Assembly (NCBI RefSeq): GCF_905147045.1
Contig: NC_065895.1
Location: 4,035,001-4,099,000, forward strand
Source: Nymphalis io
Taxonomy: Eukaryota > Arthropoda > Insecta > Lepidoptera > Nymphalidae
Direction of reading: 5' to 3'
Length of the DNA: 64,000 bases
Position 1 is the stretch's first letter, and each line of letters opens with the position of its first letter. Of the stretch, positions 32,501 through 43,715 are shown one piece after another. The notes below the pieces were generated by a model that had not been told where the DNA came from, did no database searches, and was given only the letters and a program-made list of their open reading frames with translations. The translations under genes and the position numbers were made by a program.

Positions 32501-33239
32501 ATTCGTGGCATTTTATTTGACTATTTATTATGAAATATTTTTAATTGTTACGCCGTAAACAGGTAAACTGCTCAATCTGATTCAAGCGGGGGAAACGCGT
32601 AAATGAGTTTACAAGTAAAATAAAAAAAATATGTTAACCGTTCAATGACCTGAGTATGAAAATTTAGCTTCGAATTAAATATATAAAAACTCTATATAAT
32701 TAAATTAATTATACTATGATACCCTATTAATATTAATTAAAGAAATTATGGCTTATTTACTCCTGAAGTTTATGTTTGACGTTAACGTTAATAAAGAATA
32801 ATATGCATTTTATATACAAGCTCGTTTACGTATACATACCTGCAAGCTTGTTTTATGTATATTATTATGTTACTAAATTAAACTTTTTTTAGATAGAATT
32901 AATCAACAGTAAAATTACAGCCAGTATACGTCTCGCTGGGCTGTTGACTTTATTCAAAATAAAAGCGTGATTGATCAATCATTAGGCGAAATAGAATGTA
33001 ACACATCGTATTAATTTAGTATGCAGTCTAACCGGCCGTACACGAATACTTTATCGTTTGCTGCTTATATGATTTGTATTCAATATAAAATAATATATAA
33101 TATATCAACTATAAGATCCTAATATTATGGGTTTTTATTCTTATCGGAAATAAAGTTTATTAGTAAAGTAAAGTTTTTACTGTATAAAATTTATATTTAT
33201 TAACTCCTATCGAATTGTCACTCCATATTAGAGGTCTAG
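32501..33239. other. AT-rich DNA, no gene seen
   Basis: Nothing recognisable. Confidence 0.5.
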
Positions 33240-33320
33240 AAAAAGCACCTGTGTTTGTGCGTACAGTTGTACTCTATAATATTTCCTAGGCAGGTTTGTC
33301 CTTGAGATTGACACCGCATT
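33240..33320 (+). mobile_element. S3 SINE, 3' part
   Basis: AAGCACCTGTGTTTGTGCGT, GTTGTACTCTATAATATTTC, CCTTGAGATTGACACCGC corresponds to the S3 distal body. Confidence 0.75.
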
Positions 33321-34099
33321 ATAAATAACATAAAACTTTCAAATGCATCTTAAATTAAACTATTACTAATATTTAAATAAATAATTTAATGAAGTTATTT
33401 TTTAGATAGTAAATACGGTGTAAATAAAAACAATTGAAGATGTACGTATTAATATCATGCGTTCGCGTGCATTGCAAGTGGTAGAAAATTAATTTTACAT
33501 GAGTTCTTGTTTTACATCTCTTTATACAGTCATGTTATTTAAATGTTTGGAATGTAAAAAAAATATTAGCTCTTTCCAAATGTAACTAGCATATTCAGTG
33601 AGGGCTATATACAAAGTGAATAGTTTTAAATGTTACTTAATTTTTTTTTAATTCAATAAAGTTAAAATTATACAAAATTGAGCTAGCATTAATAATAAGA
33701 CAATTGAACACATTGTATTTCCAAAATACATTCAGAAATCAAAAATAAACAGACTTACAAAATAAGTGGATGTCCTTCAATTGAATATTTATTATTTCAA
33801 AATTCTAAAGGATCTTTCGAAATTTCAGAATTCGCATACAATGTAAAAATAAAATCTTTTTTTCCAAAATTTTTATTGCATCAAATGACATCAAAGCATA
33901 TATTTTCTATGTCTAAATCTCGTTTAATATTAACAACTTAATAATTGTTTATCCATTAAAGTAGACTAGCAAATCGATCACGTGATGACACGTGTATTAA
34001 ATTGCTCATAAGCATTTACATCGTAAAGAGCAGGTGAAGATAGTATACATACTTTCATTCATGGGACAAAGAGTGTGTAATTAAATAGGCACTTACCCA
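33321..34099. other. AT-rich DNA, no gene seen
   Basis: Two CACGTG hexamers at 33979-33984 and 33989-33994 are the only notable words. Confidence 0.45.
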
Positions 34100-34265
34100 G
34101 GCGAGCGAGATGGACTAATGGTTTAAGCACTTCACTTCATCGATGAAGGAAAGCATCATGAGGCAAGCTGTGGTTCGATGAAATTCTGTTACATGTCCAC
34201 CAATGCGCAATGGAGCAACGAGTTGAAATAAGCTCCAAGCCGTCTCCTATTGCGACATGACATCA
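34100..34265 (+). mobile_element. S2 SINE, diverged
   Basis: GCGAGATGGACTAATGG (head), GTGAAGG-like GATGAAGGAAAGCATCATGA, GATGAAATTCTGTTACATGT, GCAATGGAGCAACGAGTTGA, AAGCTCCAAGCCGTCTCC in S2 order. The middle is deleted. Confidence 0.7.
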
Positions 34266-34767
34266 CTCGCCAGGTCATAATTAAATAAATGTTGAAGTTA
34301 GAAATTACTATTGTAATTGATAACGTCAGTTTTAGTCATTTTTATTTGTGTAGGTTTTAAAGTTTTTTTTTTTGACTTAACTATTGTTAAGTACACAAAC
34401 ATATTAATCACCTTTATCATAGACAGACAGAGGTCGTGTGATACGTCATCACAGCTGAAACTACGACAGCTTATGATAAATTAAAATAAATAAATACATT
34501 ATTTACTGTCTAAATATAATAAATTATTTTCCTTACCTTATCAAATTGTCATGTTGTAACACATGATAAATCTTTAGGCCTAATTAAATGTAACACATGT
34601 TATTATTTAGGTATGTAGTGTAACCGGCTGTACGAATATTTATAATATTTCATGCTACTGGGAAATCATTAATTAATCTAGATTATAGTACATTTAAAAC
34701 ATACATTTTAAAGTATTCATTCAAAAAACACAAAGTTAAGCGAAAATGATTGAGTGTAATATTGTTT
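34266..34767. other. AT-rich DNA, no gene seen
   Basis: Nothing recognisable. Confidence 0.5.
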
Positions 34768-34835
34768 AGAACACGAGTACTTAATCGATGATTGCGCGTT
34801 CAAGCCCAGGCAAACACCACTGAATTTTCATGTTA
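34768..34835 (+). mobile_element. S2 SINE head fragment
   Basis: ACTTAATCGATGATTGCGCG, TTCAAGCCCAGGCAAACACC, ACTGAATTTTCATG: the S2 B-box region and adjacent body. Confidence 0.7.
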
Positions 34836-34869
34836 AACAAATAAAAATTCAGTGATGCTTACTTTTATT

Positions 34870-35045
34870 TCTTGTTCTCGGTGGAAATATTACAAAGCAC
34901 AAATGTGTGCACCAATACAGGTGCACTCTCATGCACAACACAGGTCGGTAAATCCGGTACAATCTGAAAGAGTTGAGGCACAGGACACCGAGGTAAGGGA
35001 TTGTACACAATCTTCCACCTTCATCAGAACCTGAGTAACGAACGT
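34870..35045 (-). mobile_element. S3 SINE, central part
   Basis: Reverse complement of S3: AATATTACAAAGCACAAATG, CAATACAGGTGCACTCTC, GGTACAATCTGAAAGAGTTG, GTACACAATCTTCCACCTTC. Confidence 0.75.
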
Positions 35046-36070
35046 TTAGTACCAACTGAGTTGACGGTATAAAATTTGTCTATTTTCCTTTTACATCATC
35101 GCAAACAAGACGCATCTTTACACTAGTTTTCGCTATAAGATGAAAAACTTTTGTGGTTTTTAATACTTGGGTAAATATATTTTTATTTGTTTGTTTTAAC
35201 GTGATCCCTGAGAGCCAATTGTTCTATTTCTTTTTGTTTTAAATTTTCCTTTACTTACCAATTCTATCGTTATCTGGTATGATGCACATGCTATTCTTTA
35301 GGTGATGTGTAAGGCACTATTTATTCAACCGACCATCTGATAATGTAACATGAATATATTTTATTAACTTGCTAATAGTCTACGACCTCCAATTAAGTAA
35401 ATGTAAATTTTATTTAAATTGAGGTTCCGGAGTCTTCGCAACTAACGTCTTAATCCCCACGTATAAACTGTTTTGCAATTAGTATCTGTCTGTCCAAATT
35501 TTGTACCAAAATAAGGCTTTTAATGTAAGTTCAAAGAATCTTTATTCTCAAAAAAGACGAACGTCACTTAGTTGAGAACAACATGACATAAAGTTATATA
35601 TAATAATGGTCGCCACATAGGTATTCAGCTAACGAGATACAAAATAAGTTTCTTATGTCATCAGTATTATTTTTCCAAATTGTAACGTCCCTGTTAATAA
35701 CTGACTAAGAAAATTCTTATTTCTATATAACTTTTAATTCTTGAGCTTTTTTCAAAGTTACATCTATAAGAAAAATAAACGAGGTTTTTTACCAAATATA
35801 TTATTTATTTTAATACCTAATATTTTGTGTCTTTCTGACAAAAATGGTAAGTCACAGAATTAAAAAAAAGAAAAAACTTCCATTCTTTTTCTACTACGGC
35901 ATTGACCAGCCACTGGATTTTTTTAAATATATATTTACGTAATCATAAATAAGTGCTCATTCCGACACGACAATTATTCATTTAAGTACTTCTTACCGGA
36001 TATTTAATTACATTTAGTCAATGAATTTAGGTTGGAATTACTTTAAATTATGGTATATTGTGTAATACAG
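35046..36070. other. AT-rich DNA, no gene seen
   Basis: Nothing recognisable. Confidence 0.5.
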
Positions 36071-36345
36071 TAATAATAATAATATAATAATAATATCCTG
36101 GGACATTATTCACACACGACTATCTGATCCCAAACTAAGCAGAGCTTTGTACTACGGAAACCAGAGAACTGATATACCACATAACTACTTTTCTTTTGTA
36201 AATATATACTTATATAGATAACTACATCCAGATTCAGGACAAACAGACATGTTCGTGCACACAAATGTCTGTCCTGGGTGGGAATCGAACCCACAACCTT
36301 CGGCGTAAAAGACAAGTATCTACCAACCACGTCAACCGGCCAGTC
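36071..36345 (-). mobile_element. S4 SINE, full length, tRNA-like head
   Basis: On the minus strand: head CCGGTTGACGTGGTTGGTAG (A-box), B-box GTTCGATTCCCACCC, CAGGACAGACATTTGTGTGC, CTATATAAGTATATATTTAC, GGTTTCCGTAGTACAAAGCT, GGGATCAGATAGTCGTGTGT, and GTCCCAGGATATTATTATTA as the ATT tail. It pairs with the plus copy at 51908. Confidence 0.9.
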
Positions 36346-37248
36346 CAATACAAACGATAAAAAAGAAAATTGATTTGAAAACTAAAGAGAATAAGTTACT
36401 AAGCTGTTTATTTCACTGTCTGTATATACATATATACATAAGTGTAGTTTGTATTATATGCATATTTTATATGATTAAGCGTGGTTGTATCATGAACTAT
36501 AAATGTAACGGCTCGTCAAACAGTAATCTTATTATATATATGAATTTAAAAAACTCATTCATTTTAAGTCGAGTCTTCTCCGCAAAGTAAGAAATAAGTA
36601 GTATATTGGTTATACCATGTTCACCATCTTACCTGTCTCTGCTCGAGCATTATTTTAATATTCATGAAATAAGACAGCAATGAGCTTGGTCCAGCACTCA
36701 CACTTTACTTAACTGATACATCAATTTATTCTTAAGACGGGTCAAATTATTTACAATAAAGATAACCTTTAAATGGTTACAAACGAAATAATCAAAGATA
36801 GTGCCTATCCCTTTGATGTTGTTAAACTTAAATATTTGACAATATTTTTGTTGAGGCGACAAATTATTTACGTTATATATGAAATGTCTAAAATTTATAT
36901 AGACAGTACAGCTTAGCATCGTTCGAGATATATAAAAAACCCAATAAAAAAAAAATAGCTAAACTAACGACGGTTTTTTTTAATTACGTTTATAATATAA
37001 TAATTTATTTCATTTTATATCGCTGTAATACCGAGTTTGAATTATGTGATTGTGTTCCTCTAGACAACTATGTGTCTTAAAAATAATATCTGAAAAAATA
37101 TCCGGGTGACCTCCAATCGGCCTTGCGCTGTTGACTTTCTATCAAACTTACGTAGCGATAAAGCGACCATATTTTTGAATTACCGCGGATAGCAGTTAAG
37201 TTTTTATTTTAGACAAGTCGTTATATTTGTATAGATTATTTTTATCGT
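36346..37248. other. AT-rich DNA, no gene seen
   Basis: Short open frames at 36375-36590 and 36698-36919 show no motifs. Confidence 0.45.
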
Positions 37249-37328
37249 ACCTTTTATTTTTAATGAAAATGCAAATTTGATTGATAACCCTATGAATCAA
37301 ATTTGCATTTTCATCAAAAATAAAAGGT
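37249..37328. repeat. Long near-perfect hairpin (34-bp arms, 12-nt loop)
   Basis: Left arm 37249-37282 begins ACCTTTTATTTTTAATGAAA. The right arm 37295-37328 is its complement at 33 of 34 positions. The loop is GATAACCCTATG. The one mismatch would be an A/C pair in a plus-strand transcript and a G-U pair in a minus-strand transcript. Each arm contains the octamer ATGCAAAT. The size resembles a pre-miRNA or a foldback; no flanking target duplication is seen. Confidence 0.92.
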
Positions 37329-37458
37329 GATTTTTCTTTCCATTAACCGAATTAATGAATTATTTTAAAAACATAAACTGACTTCAAATATTTGCCTGAA
37401 TTGAAGAGTACCTATACAAAAAATCGGTCCATAACTTATAACTAAATATATTTAGATA

Positions 37459-37459
37459 G

Positions 37460-37525
<66 letters not shown>
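37459..37525. repeat. TA microsatellite, long
   Basis: About 33 uninterrupted TA units, the longest simple repeat in the window. Confidence 0.95.
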
Positions 37526-37528
<3 letters not shown>

Positions 37529-37909
37529 CTTCACAAAAAGAAATATTTTTTCGTCACAAAAAATAAATATATGTAATAAAATAATATATATAATATGTTA
37601 TCCTCTTATAAAAAATTAACCGTTTACCGAACCAATGATATTGATATTTTAATGAAATTATAATTTATTCACAGTGCTTGTTTATAAATTTTAAATTATG
37701 ATATATTTAGCTAAATTACCCTAAGATAGCTGAAATAGAACAAGCCAATCTGCATAAAAGAAAAATAATAGAAACCGGGACAACTAGAGAGATTTTATTT
37801 GCCTCTTTAATTCATCTCGTGCTTGGCTGTAAAATGTCATGAATTCTTCGTTGTTTATGTAATTGTATATTTCTGATATGTTTAATTTAATAAAATAGGT
37901 TAGCGTGCA
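37526..37909. other. AT-rich DNA, trace of S2
   Basis: AATTCATCTCGTGCTTGGCTG near 37814 is an S2 body word; nothing more extends from it. Confidence 0.4.
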
Positions 37910-38070
37910 TGTTGGCTTACCACTTAGGAACTAAGATGTTATGTCCCTCGTGGCCGTAGTAACACTCATTAACCCTTCAAACGGGGGCACAACAATACTA
38001 AATATTGCTGTTATGTGGTGGAATATCTTATGAGTCGGTGGTACCTAGACAAGCTTGCCCTACCACCAAA
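37910..38070 (-). mobile_element. S1 SINE, 5' half
   Basis: Reverse complement of S1: GGAACTAAGATGTTATGTCC, CTCATTAACCCTTCAAAC, GGTGGAATATCTTATGAGTC, GGTGGTACCTAGACAAGCTT, CCCTACCACCA. Confidence 0.85.
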
Positions 38071-38770
38071 TACATCCGTATGTATACTATATCGTTCGTC
38101 CAGTTTTCTACCTTCCTCATCCAGTCTGGCACTGCCATTAACAGCGAAGTGTAAAATAAGCAGAAACATTTATATTTATTTTTAGAATTTAGTAAATCTG
38201 CTACGATTTTAATTCCGATAAAAGTAATTTTAAAACAGATAAGAATAGAATTAATGGTCGACTAATTAAATAATAAGGAACACATTAAAATAAATTATAA
38301 AATATTCGTAACCATTATTTGAATAATATATCTTTAAATATTTAAGTGCTCTGTAATCATGCAATTCAATACTTTGTTAAGTAAATGTTAAGCCCCATAT
38401 ATATTTTCACTTGGTAACCCTACACACTAATTACTGGAAACGTATAAATAAAACAAAGGTTATAAAAATCTATTACTCGAGTTTGATAAAGAATGCTATG
38501 AAAGATATTATAAAACCAATGACTAAAAATATAATTCTATTATTATATAATACCCATAATTCTAAAATGTGAGATAAAAAACCATCCCGCGGTATTTATT
38601 TTCCGGTTCTTTTCAGATCTGAGGTGCTTATTTCCGAATCAATGGTAGACTTTGACAATCAATAAGCAATTAGTGTAACGCTTGTATATTGAATAAAGAG
38701 TTTTTACTTTGATATTGACATGCGTAAACTCGAAATAAATGTTCATTAAATATCCTATATCCTAGAGTTT
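38071..38770. other. AT-rich DNA, no gene seen
   Basis: Nothing recognisable. Confidence 0.5.
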
Positions 38771-38921
38771 ATTTGTTACACTCTCACGTCTTCACTACTC
38801 AACCGATGATTATAAAATTTTGGATACTCGTTCTCAGGGGTTTGGAAAAGAACATACGGTACATAACATCTGTCCCGACCTGTTTCCTAACACGCGGACT
38901 AAACCGCGGGTGGAAATTAGT
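38771..38921 (+). mobile_element. Helitron-like 3' end, degraded
   Basis: ACTCTCACGTCTTCACTACT, CAACCGATGATTATAAAATT, then a terminal hairpin CGCGG-ACTAAA-CCGCG at 38893-38108 counted as 38893-38908, and TTAGT about 10 nt further. Lepidopteran Helitrons end with such a hairpin followed by CTAG inserted before T. Here the first base is changed (TTAG). Inference from pattern; the transposase part is absent. Confidence 0.45.
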
Positions 38922-38941
38922 TGTATGTAAATGAGTTGCAT

Positions 38942-39262
38942 AATAAATATAATAATAATAATGTCCAGACCGATTTCGGCCACGGCGGCTTATCTCAAGA
39001 GAGATTCGCGGGAAATGTTATAGTGGACAAGTGTGGGCGCAAACACGGGTGCATTCTGCAATCGGCAATCCGACACGACCGGAAAGACTTCAGGCACCGA
39101 ATCAAGGTCTTTACGTGTTTTCCGAGGCACGGAAGTGTACACACTTCCAACTTCCGACTTCGTGCTGCTACTGAGAATTTTCGATAGAAAAACTCAATAA
39201 ATTTTTATTGGCCTAGGATTTTAGCCCCGGAGGGGTCTGCGGCCTTACATGTAGCCACTAGT
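38942..39262 (-). mobile_element. S3 SINE, joined to LINE-J
   Basis: The ATA-repeat tail at 38942-38960 is followed by GTCCAGACCGATTTCGGCCA, ACGACCGGAAAGACTTCAGG, GAGGCACGGAAGTGTACACA and TCTGCGGCCTTACATGTAGC. It stops inside the A-box complement (GCCACTAG), where LINE-J starts. The word TAG is shared by both at the junction. Confidence 0.88.
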
Positions 39263-40310
39263 GAATGCTGGGGTCCCCCAGGGATCTGTGCTATCTCCCA
39301 CACTCTTTCTTTTGCATATCAATGATATGCTCTCCCTTGGGAACATACATTGCTATGCAGATGATAGTACAGTGCATGGTGGATACCACGGACGCGCAGT
39401 GGCTGGGCGGGCGGAAACTGAGGAGAGGCGGGAGAATCTTGTCATTGAACTCGATAGGACGTTAGAGCTCATCGCCAAATGGGGTTCTGATAATCTTGTT
39501 GAGTTTAATGCCAAGAAAACACAGGTATGCGCCTCTCACAGCGAAAAAGTCACAATTTTATCCTCATCCCTCCCTCTGTGGCACACCGCTGATGATACAA
39601 AGCAAAATCGCCATGCTGGGGATGGACGTTCGCTGCGACCTTAGTCCAAGGGATTACATCGAGGCTATTATAAAAACAGCTTCACGGAAACTCGGAGTTC
39701 TGAACAAGGTGCGGCGTTTTTTCACGCCACAACAACTGTGCCTGTTATACAAAACACAGGTACGGTCTTGCGTTGAATATTGCTCGCACCTTTGGGATGG
39801 CTCCGCTAAGTACCTACTGGAGGCCTTGGACCGGTTGCAGCGACGTGCAGTACGCATTATTGGCGACGTAAAGGTCACAAACACCCTTGAACCTTTACAA
39901 TTGCGTCGCGAGATAGCAGCACTGAGCGCTTTCTATCGACCGTATCACGGCGAATGCTCTGAGGAATTATTCTCTCTAATTCCTGCTTCCCCCTTCCTTC
40001 TTAAGTCCACGCGAGCTGGTTCTCGATGTCACCGCCTAACTGTGACATCAATTCCATCGCGCACAAAGAAATTTGGCAACTCCTTTCTTTGTCACACTAC
40101 CAAAAAATGGAATTCCTTACCAGCTCACGTGTTCCCCTCCTCTTACAACCCGGGTTCCTTCAAACGAGGCGTGAAGAGGCATCTTGCGGGCCGGCAAGGC
40201 GGGGACGGCTAGTACAGAACATTCTTCCCGACTGTACTGGCCGTCGTCACGTTTGGACTCTACTACCACTTACCATCAGGTGGAGTAGAGTCATTTGCCA
40301 TCCCGGACAT
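39263..40310 (+). pseudogene. LINE-J copy 2: RT C-terminal half plus 3' UTR
   Basis: The most complete LINE-J 3' half. NAGVPQGSVLSPTLFLLHIN, then the intact catalytic box CYADDSTVH and WGSDNLVEFNAKKTQVCA lie in the first frame (39261 to about 39530). One extra C near 39530-39535 moves the reading to the frame of 39496-40212. That frame carries VRSCVEYCSHLWDGSAKYLL, RLQRRAVRIIGDVKV, AFYRPYHGECSEELF and KKWNSLPAHVFPSSYN, ending FKRGVKRHLAGRQGGDG and TAG. A short 3' UTR with CCACTTACCATCAGGTGG follows, and the copy ends near 40310 in a TA-rich run. Endonuclease and RT N-terminus are missing. Confidence 0.9.
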
Positions 40311-40332
40311 ATATATATTATTGACTGCCTCG

Positions 40333-40338
40333 TAGGTC

Positions 40339-40384
<46 letters not shown>
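40333..40384. repeat. TA microsatellite next to LINE-J 3' end
   Basis: About 26 TA units. A 16-bp word like the S3 5' end (GACTGCCTCGTAGGTC) lies between the LINE-J end and this array. Confidence 0.92.
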
Positions 40385-40387
<3 letters not shown>

Positions 40388-40809
40388 GTAATATTATTTA
40401 TTCTAGTTTAAATTTGTCTTTTAAAATAATAAATGCTTTTAAATTGCCTTATTTATATATAATCTAGAGAGGTTACATTGTACAATTCGATTAATTACCA
40501 ACCTGAAAATAATTGTCAATTTGGAATAAAAGTTAAAATTCTTGAATTCAAGTTATTAAACTTTCAAATGATAAAAACTGCTACTATCTCGCTTAAAATA
40601 TACAATGAAATTAAATATATCGTGTGTTTCTTGTATATCATAAATTTTCAGTGAAAATAATGAGTATTCGTTACAAAATTAACCGACAGCTTTGTTAAAC
40701 CACTTAAAGCATTTGTTATCAAATTTAAATAATAACTTATATATTAATACCTTTTACAATTACTTATATATTAATACGTTTTATTTTACGCATTTAATAA
40801 AGTTACTAA
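40385..40809. other. AT-rich DNA, no gene seen
   Basis: Nothing recognisable. Confidence 0.5.
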
Positions 40810-41105
40810 AAATACTTGCGTTACTTTCTGTTTTCTATCGAATATATTTCGGAGAATGTTCTCAGAAAAATACAATTAAATTCCAGCCACCCCTTTTTTC
40901 CATCGAACGGCCAGACAAACGCGACCAAAATGCCATTGTGGACATTGCCCGCCTACGTATCCACATTTATTATTTGCACTGCAAAACTGTGAAAAACTTT
41001 GCCTGATTCTGTACTTCCTGGTAGGTATAACGTTGTTGTCTTTAAATCCAGAGTAAACAGGTTTCTTCTAGACAAGCGTGCTATATCCTAGACCGTGTCG
41101 ATGCT
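40810..41105 (+). pseudogene. Another jockey/CR1-like LINE, C-terminal remnant
   Basis: The frame 40692-41006 contains ALLSVFYRIYFGECSQK, the same C-terminal block as LINE-J (FYR-YHGECSEELF) but from a different subfamily, then VDIARLRIHIYYLHCKTVKN in place of the usual R-R-F-SFL-RT-KEWNSLP stretch. After a TGA, a shifted frame reads GRYNVVVFKSRVNRFLLDKR, the classic end of these proteins. Several frame breaks. It is more decayed than LINE-J and lies just downstream of copy 2 in the same orientation. Confidence 0.75.
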
Positions 41106-42057
41106 TTACATCAGGCAAGTTAACGATCAAAGCTATGAGTTAAAAAAAAAATTAAGGAAACCACGCCTAAAAATTTTGCAAATAATGAACGTTTTTTTAT
41201 TATGCATTGCATAATATAATGCAAATCTACATTATATAATGTATTATTACAGCTATAGAAATTAAGAAGTTTAGAAATGTATGTAAATAAATTGTATATA
41301 ACCAAGTATCTGTATTCATTTATTATATCCATACCAGAAATATAAATATAATTGTGTATAGTTGACTGTGTGGTTCACTTGATTCAAAAAGTAACTATTA
41401 AGTTCCTTACCGGTTCTTTTCAACAAAATCTTACTAAAACTTTGTATTCAATTGAAGCCTGTAACATAACGTTTTAAAAATGCTTGTAACGGCCAACTTA
41501 AATTAATTATATTTTGATTTCTTGTTTTAAATAATTTGTTTCGATGTCAAACATGTTTATTGCGTATTTTATTACCAATTAATAAGTATGATATTAGGTA
41601 ATTATTATATTAAAAAAAAATCGGTCAAAAAACTCATAATTACATTTTTAAATCTATAAAACTGTCGTAAGCTGTCGTCACTGAACGTCGTTTATAAAAA
41701 ATATGTCTCGCAGGATTGCAATGGCGTTCCTAATCGATTACAAAAGTCTACCAGGAACGTCTATTCTACAAAACGAATTACAAATTATTGCTCAAAGCAT
41801 AACTAAAAGGGACCTATTCTAAATCTCATCGCTTATTTCATGAAATATAATTTCGCGCTTCAAAATCGCACACTTTTGTGTTGCAAGTTCATACCAAGGC
41901 CGAAAATAATAAAAACTGAATCAGAATCAGTGTAGCAACCGTTACGTGAGCGAGAAAGTTACGTGTGTATTTGAGAAGCCAACATATCTGTCACCCCATT
42001 AACCGACCAAGCGTAAGAATGGAATATTACGACGCTATGAGTTTCACAGATTATAAA
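41106..42057. other. AT-rich DNA, no gene seen
   Basis: Nothing recognisable. Confidence 0.5.
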
Positions 42058-42690
42058 CATTTAACCGTATCTAAATGTTAAAATAATGTTGACAGCTTCA
42101 ATATTTAAAAATTTTAAAAATAGAAGAAGTTCCATTTAAAAAAAAATAAACATTCATAGACCAGATATTATTATAGTCGTTGATATAAAATTTTAAATAA
42201 TAGTAATAAGAAGTCAGAATCCCAGTAAAAAAGTTTTTATTTATAATTTATTGTCTTCAGAGCCTTACAAAAAAAAATGCAAATAATAAAATTAATCCGA
42301 TTAAAATCTTTTAACATTTTAAATATGATAATAAAATTTGATCGATGGAATTAGGAAGTAGGCGAACAAATATTTAAATTAATTTTTTTATTGATAATTT
42401 ATTGCATTGAAAGCAATAAACTACACCTAATAATCTATCAAATAGGATTTAATCAATCCTATAAAAAACCATTAACCATTTAAACATGAAATTTAAAAAT
42501 GTAAAGCTGTGATCGATGTATTTAGGAAGTACGCCAGTATAAAAAAATGTTGATATTATACCTATACTTATCGGTTTTCGGTTAACGGTTAACACTTTCT
42601 CGTTAAAGTTATTAAAATATTTAAAAATGTAGATTTAAACATGATATACACATCGATGGAATTTACAAGTATGCCATATAACATACTGTC
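42058..42690. repeat. Degenerate tandem array, about four units of 140-175 bp
   Basis: Each unit ends in a related box: AATAAGAAGTCAG (about 42205), GATCGATGGAATTAGGAAGT (42340), GATCGATGTATTTAGGAAGT (42511) and CATCGATGGAATTTACAAGT (42651). Other shared words include TTATTTATAATTTATTG (about 42237) with TTATTGATAATTTATTG (about 42390), and repeated TTTAAAAATGTA and TTTAAACATGA. No coding motif. It looks like decayed satellite-type DNA. Confidence 0.5.
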
Positions 42691-42890
42691 AATCTGTTTG
42701 TAATTCTATGTAAAATCATAAACGGTATTAATTAAACGCTATATTTAATATTATTATGTAATCAAAAAATATTTTGATTTGTTTAAAAAGGCCACCTAGA
42801 AATTGTACTTATACTATAAACCAAATTAAACTCTGCCCAGTCATGTTAAATTACAATTCCATTGAATTATGAAAATATACAATGTGTCCT

Positions 42891-42958
42891 GCGCAGTTAG
42901 TTAACCTCCGTGGCTAAATTTGGTCTGGAGGACATCATCGTTATATTATAATAAGCAT
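42891..42958 (+). mobile_element. S3 SINE 3'-end stub
   Basis: GCGCAGTTAGTTAACCTCCG, TGGCTAAATTTGGTCTGGAG, GACATCATCGTTATATTATA matches the S3 end before its ATT tail. Confidence 0.7.
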
Positions 42959-43454
42959 AATCAAAAAAAAATCTCGAAATAAATTTACACGGCTAAAACT
43001 GGTTTCAAAATAGGTACTTTTAAGGTAATTTACCTTAAGAGTTTATTATTATGTAATACAATTTAGACGGTATATTATGATATTGTCCCGTGATTTTTAT
43101 CAAGTTAAATAAAGCTCACGGAAAAATTAACCTATGAAAGCGGATATAGAATATTATGCGATACCTCTGACATTCCTTCAAAGAAGTCAATTAGTACTCA
43201 TTTCAAGTCAACGAAGAAGCCATCTGATCTCTAAGACCAAATCCAAACGAATTATTTGTTGAAAATGAATATCATACAACACCTGACTGACTGATTAATC
43301 GAGCATAAAGTATGAAATTATATGGAAATAGAAACAATATACTTTCAGTTTACAATAACACATATACACGTACATATACGAATATACATTACTACACTTA
43401 GTGTTTTCGGAGATCTTTATGTGTGATTTGCTTTTGATATACTTGTATTTTATT
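42959..43454. other. AT-rich DNA, no gene seen
   Basis: Nothing recognisable. Confidence 0.5.
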
Positions 43455-43715
43455 TATTTTAGAAAGGCAGACGAGCAAATGGGCCATCTAATCGATTTTC
43501 ATTAAGTGATTACCTTCGCCGGAATCACTTTATATACCGTTAATATACCAACCTCAGGAACTAAGTTTTTATATTTTTGTGACTGTTTTTATACTGGCTA
43601 CATACCATTTAACCTGAAAAATAGCAATACAAAGTATTGATATACACACGGTAGGATACCTGGTAAGTATGTGTTTCCCATTCAAAAGGATCACCAAATA
43701 ATCCTACCGCCATTA
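43455..43715 (-). mobile_element. S1 SINE, diverged, near full length
   Basis: Reverse complement of S1: AGAAAGGCAGACGAGCAAAT, GGGCCATCTAATCG, CCAACCTCAGGAACTAAG, CCATTTAACCTGAAAA, GGTAGGATACCTGGTAAGTA, ATAATCCTACCGCC. Confidence 0.75.

Noticed and set aside
42058..42690. CRISPR-like array
   Set aside because: Units are long, degenerate and without constant spacers; eukaryotic context.
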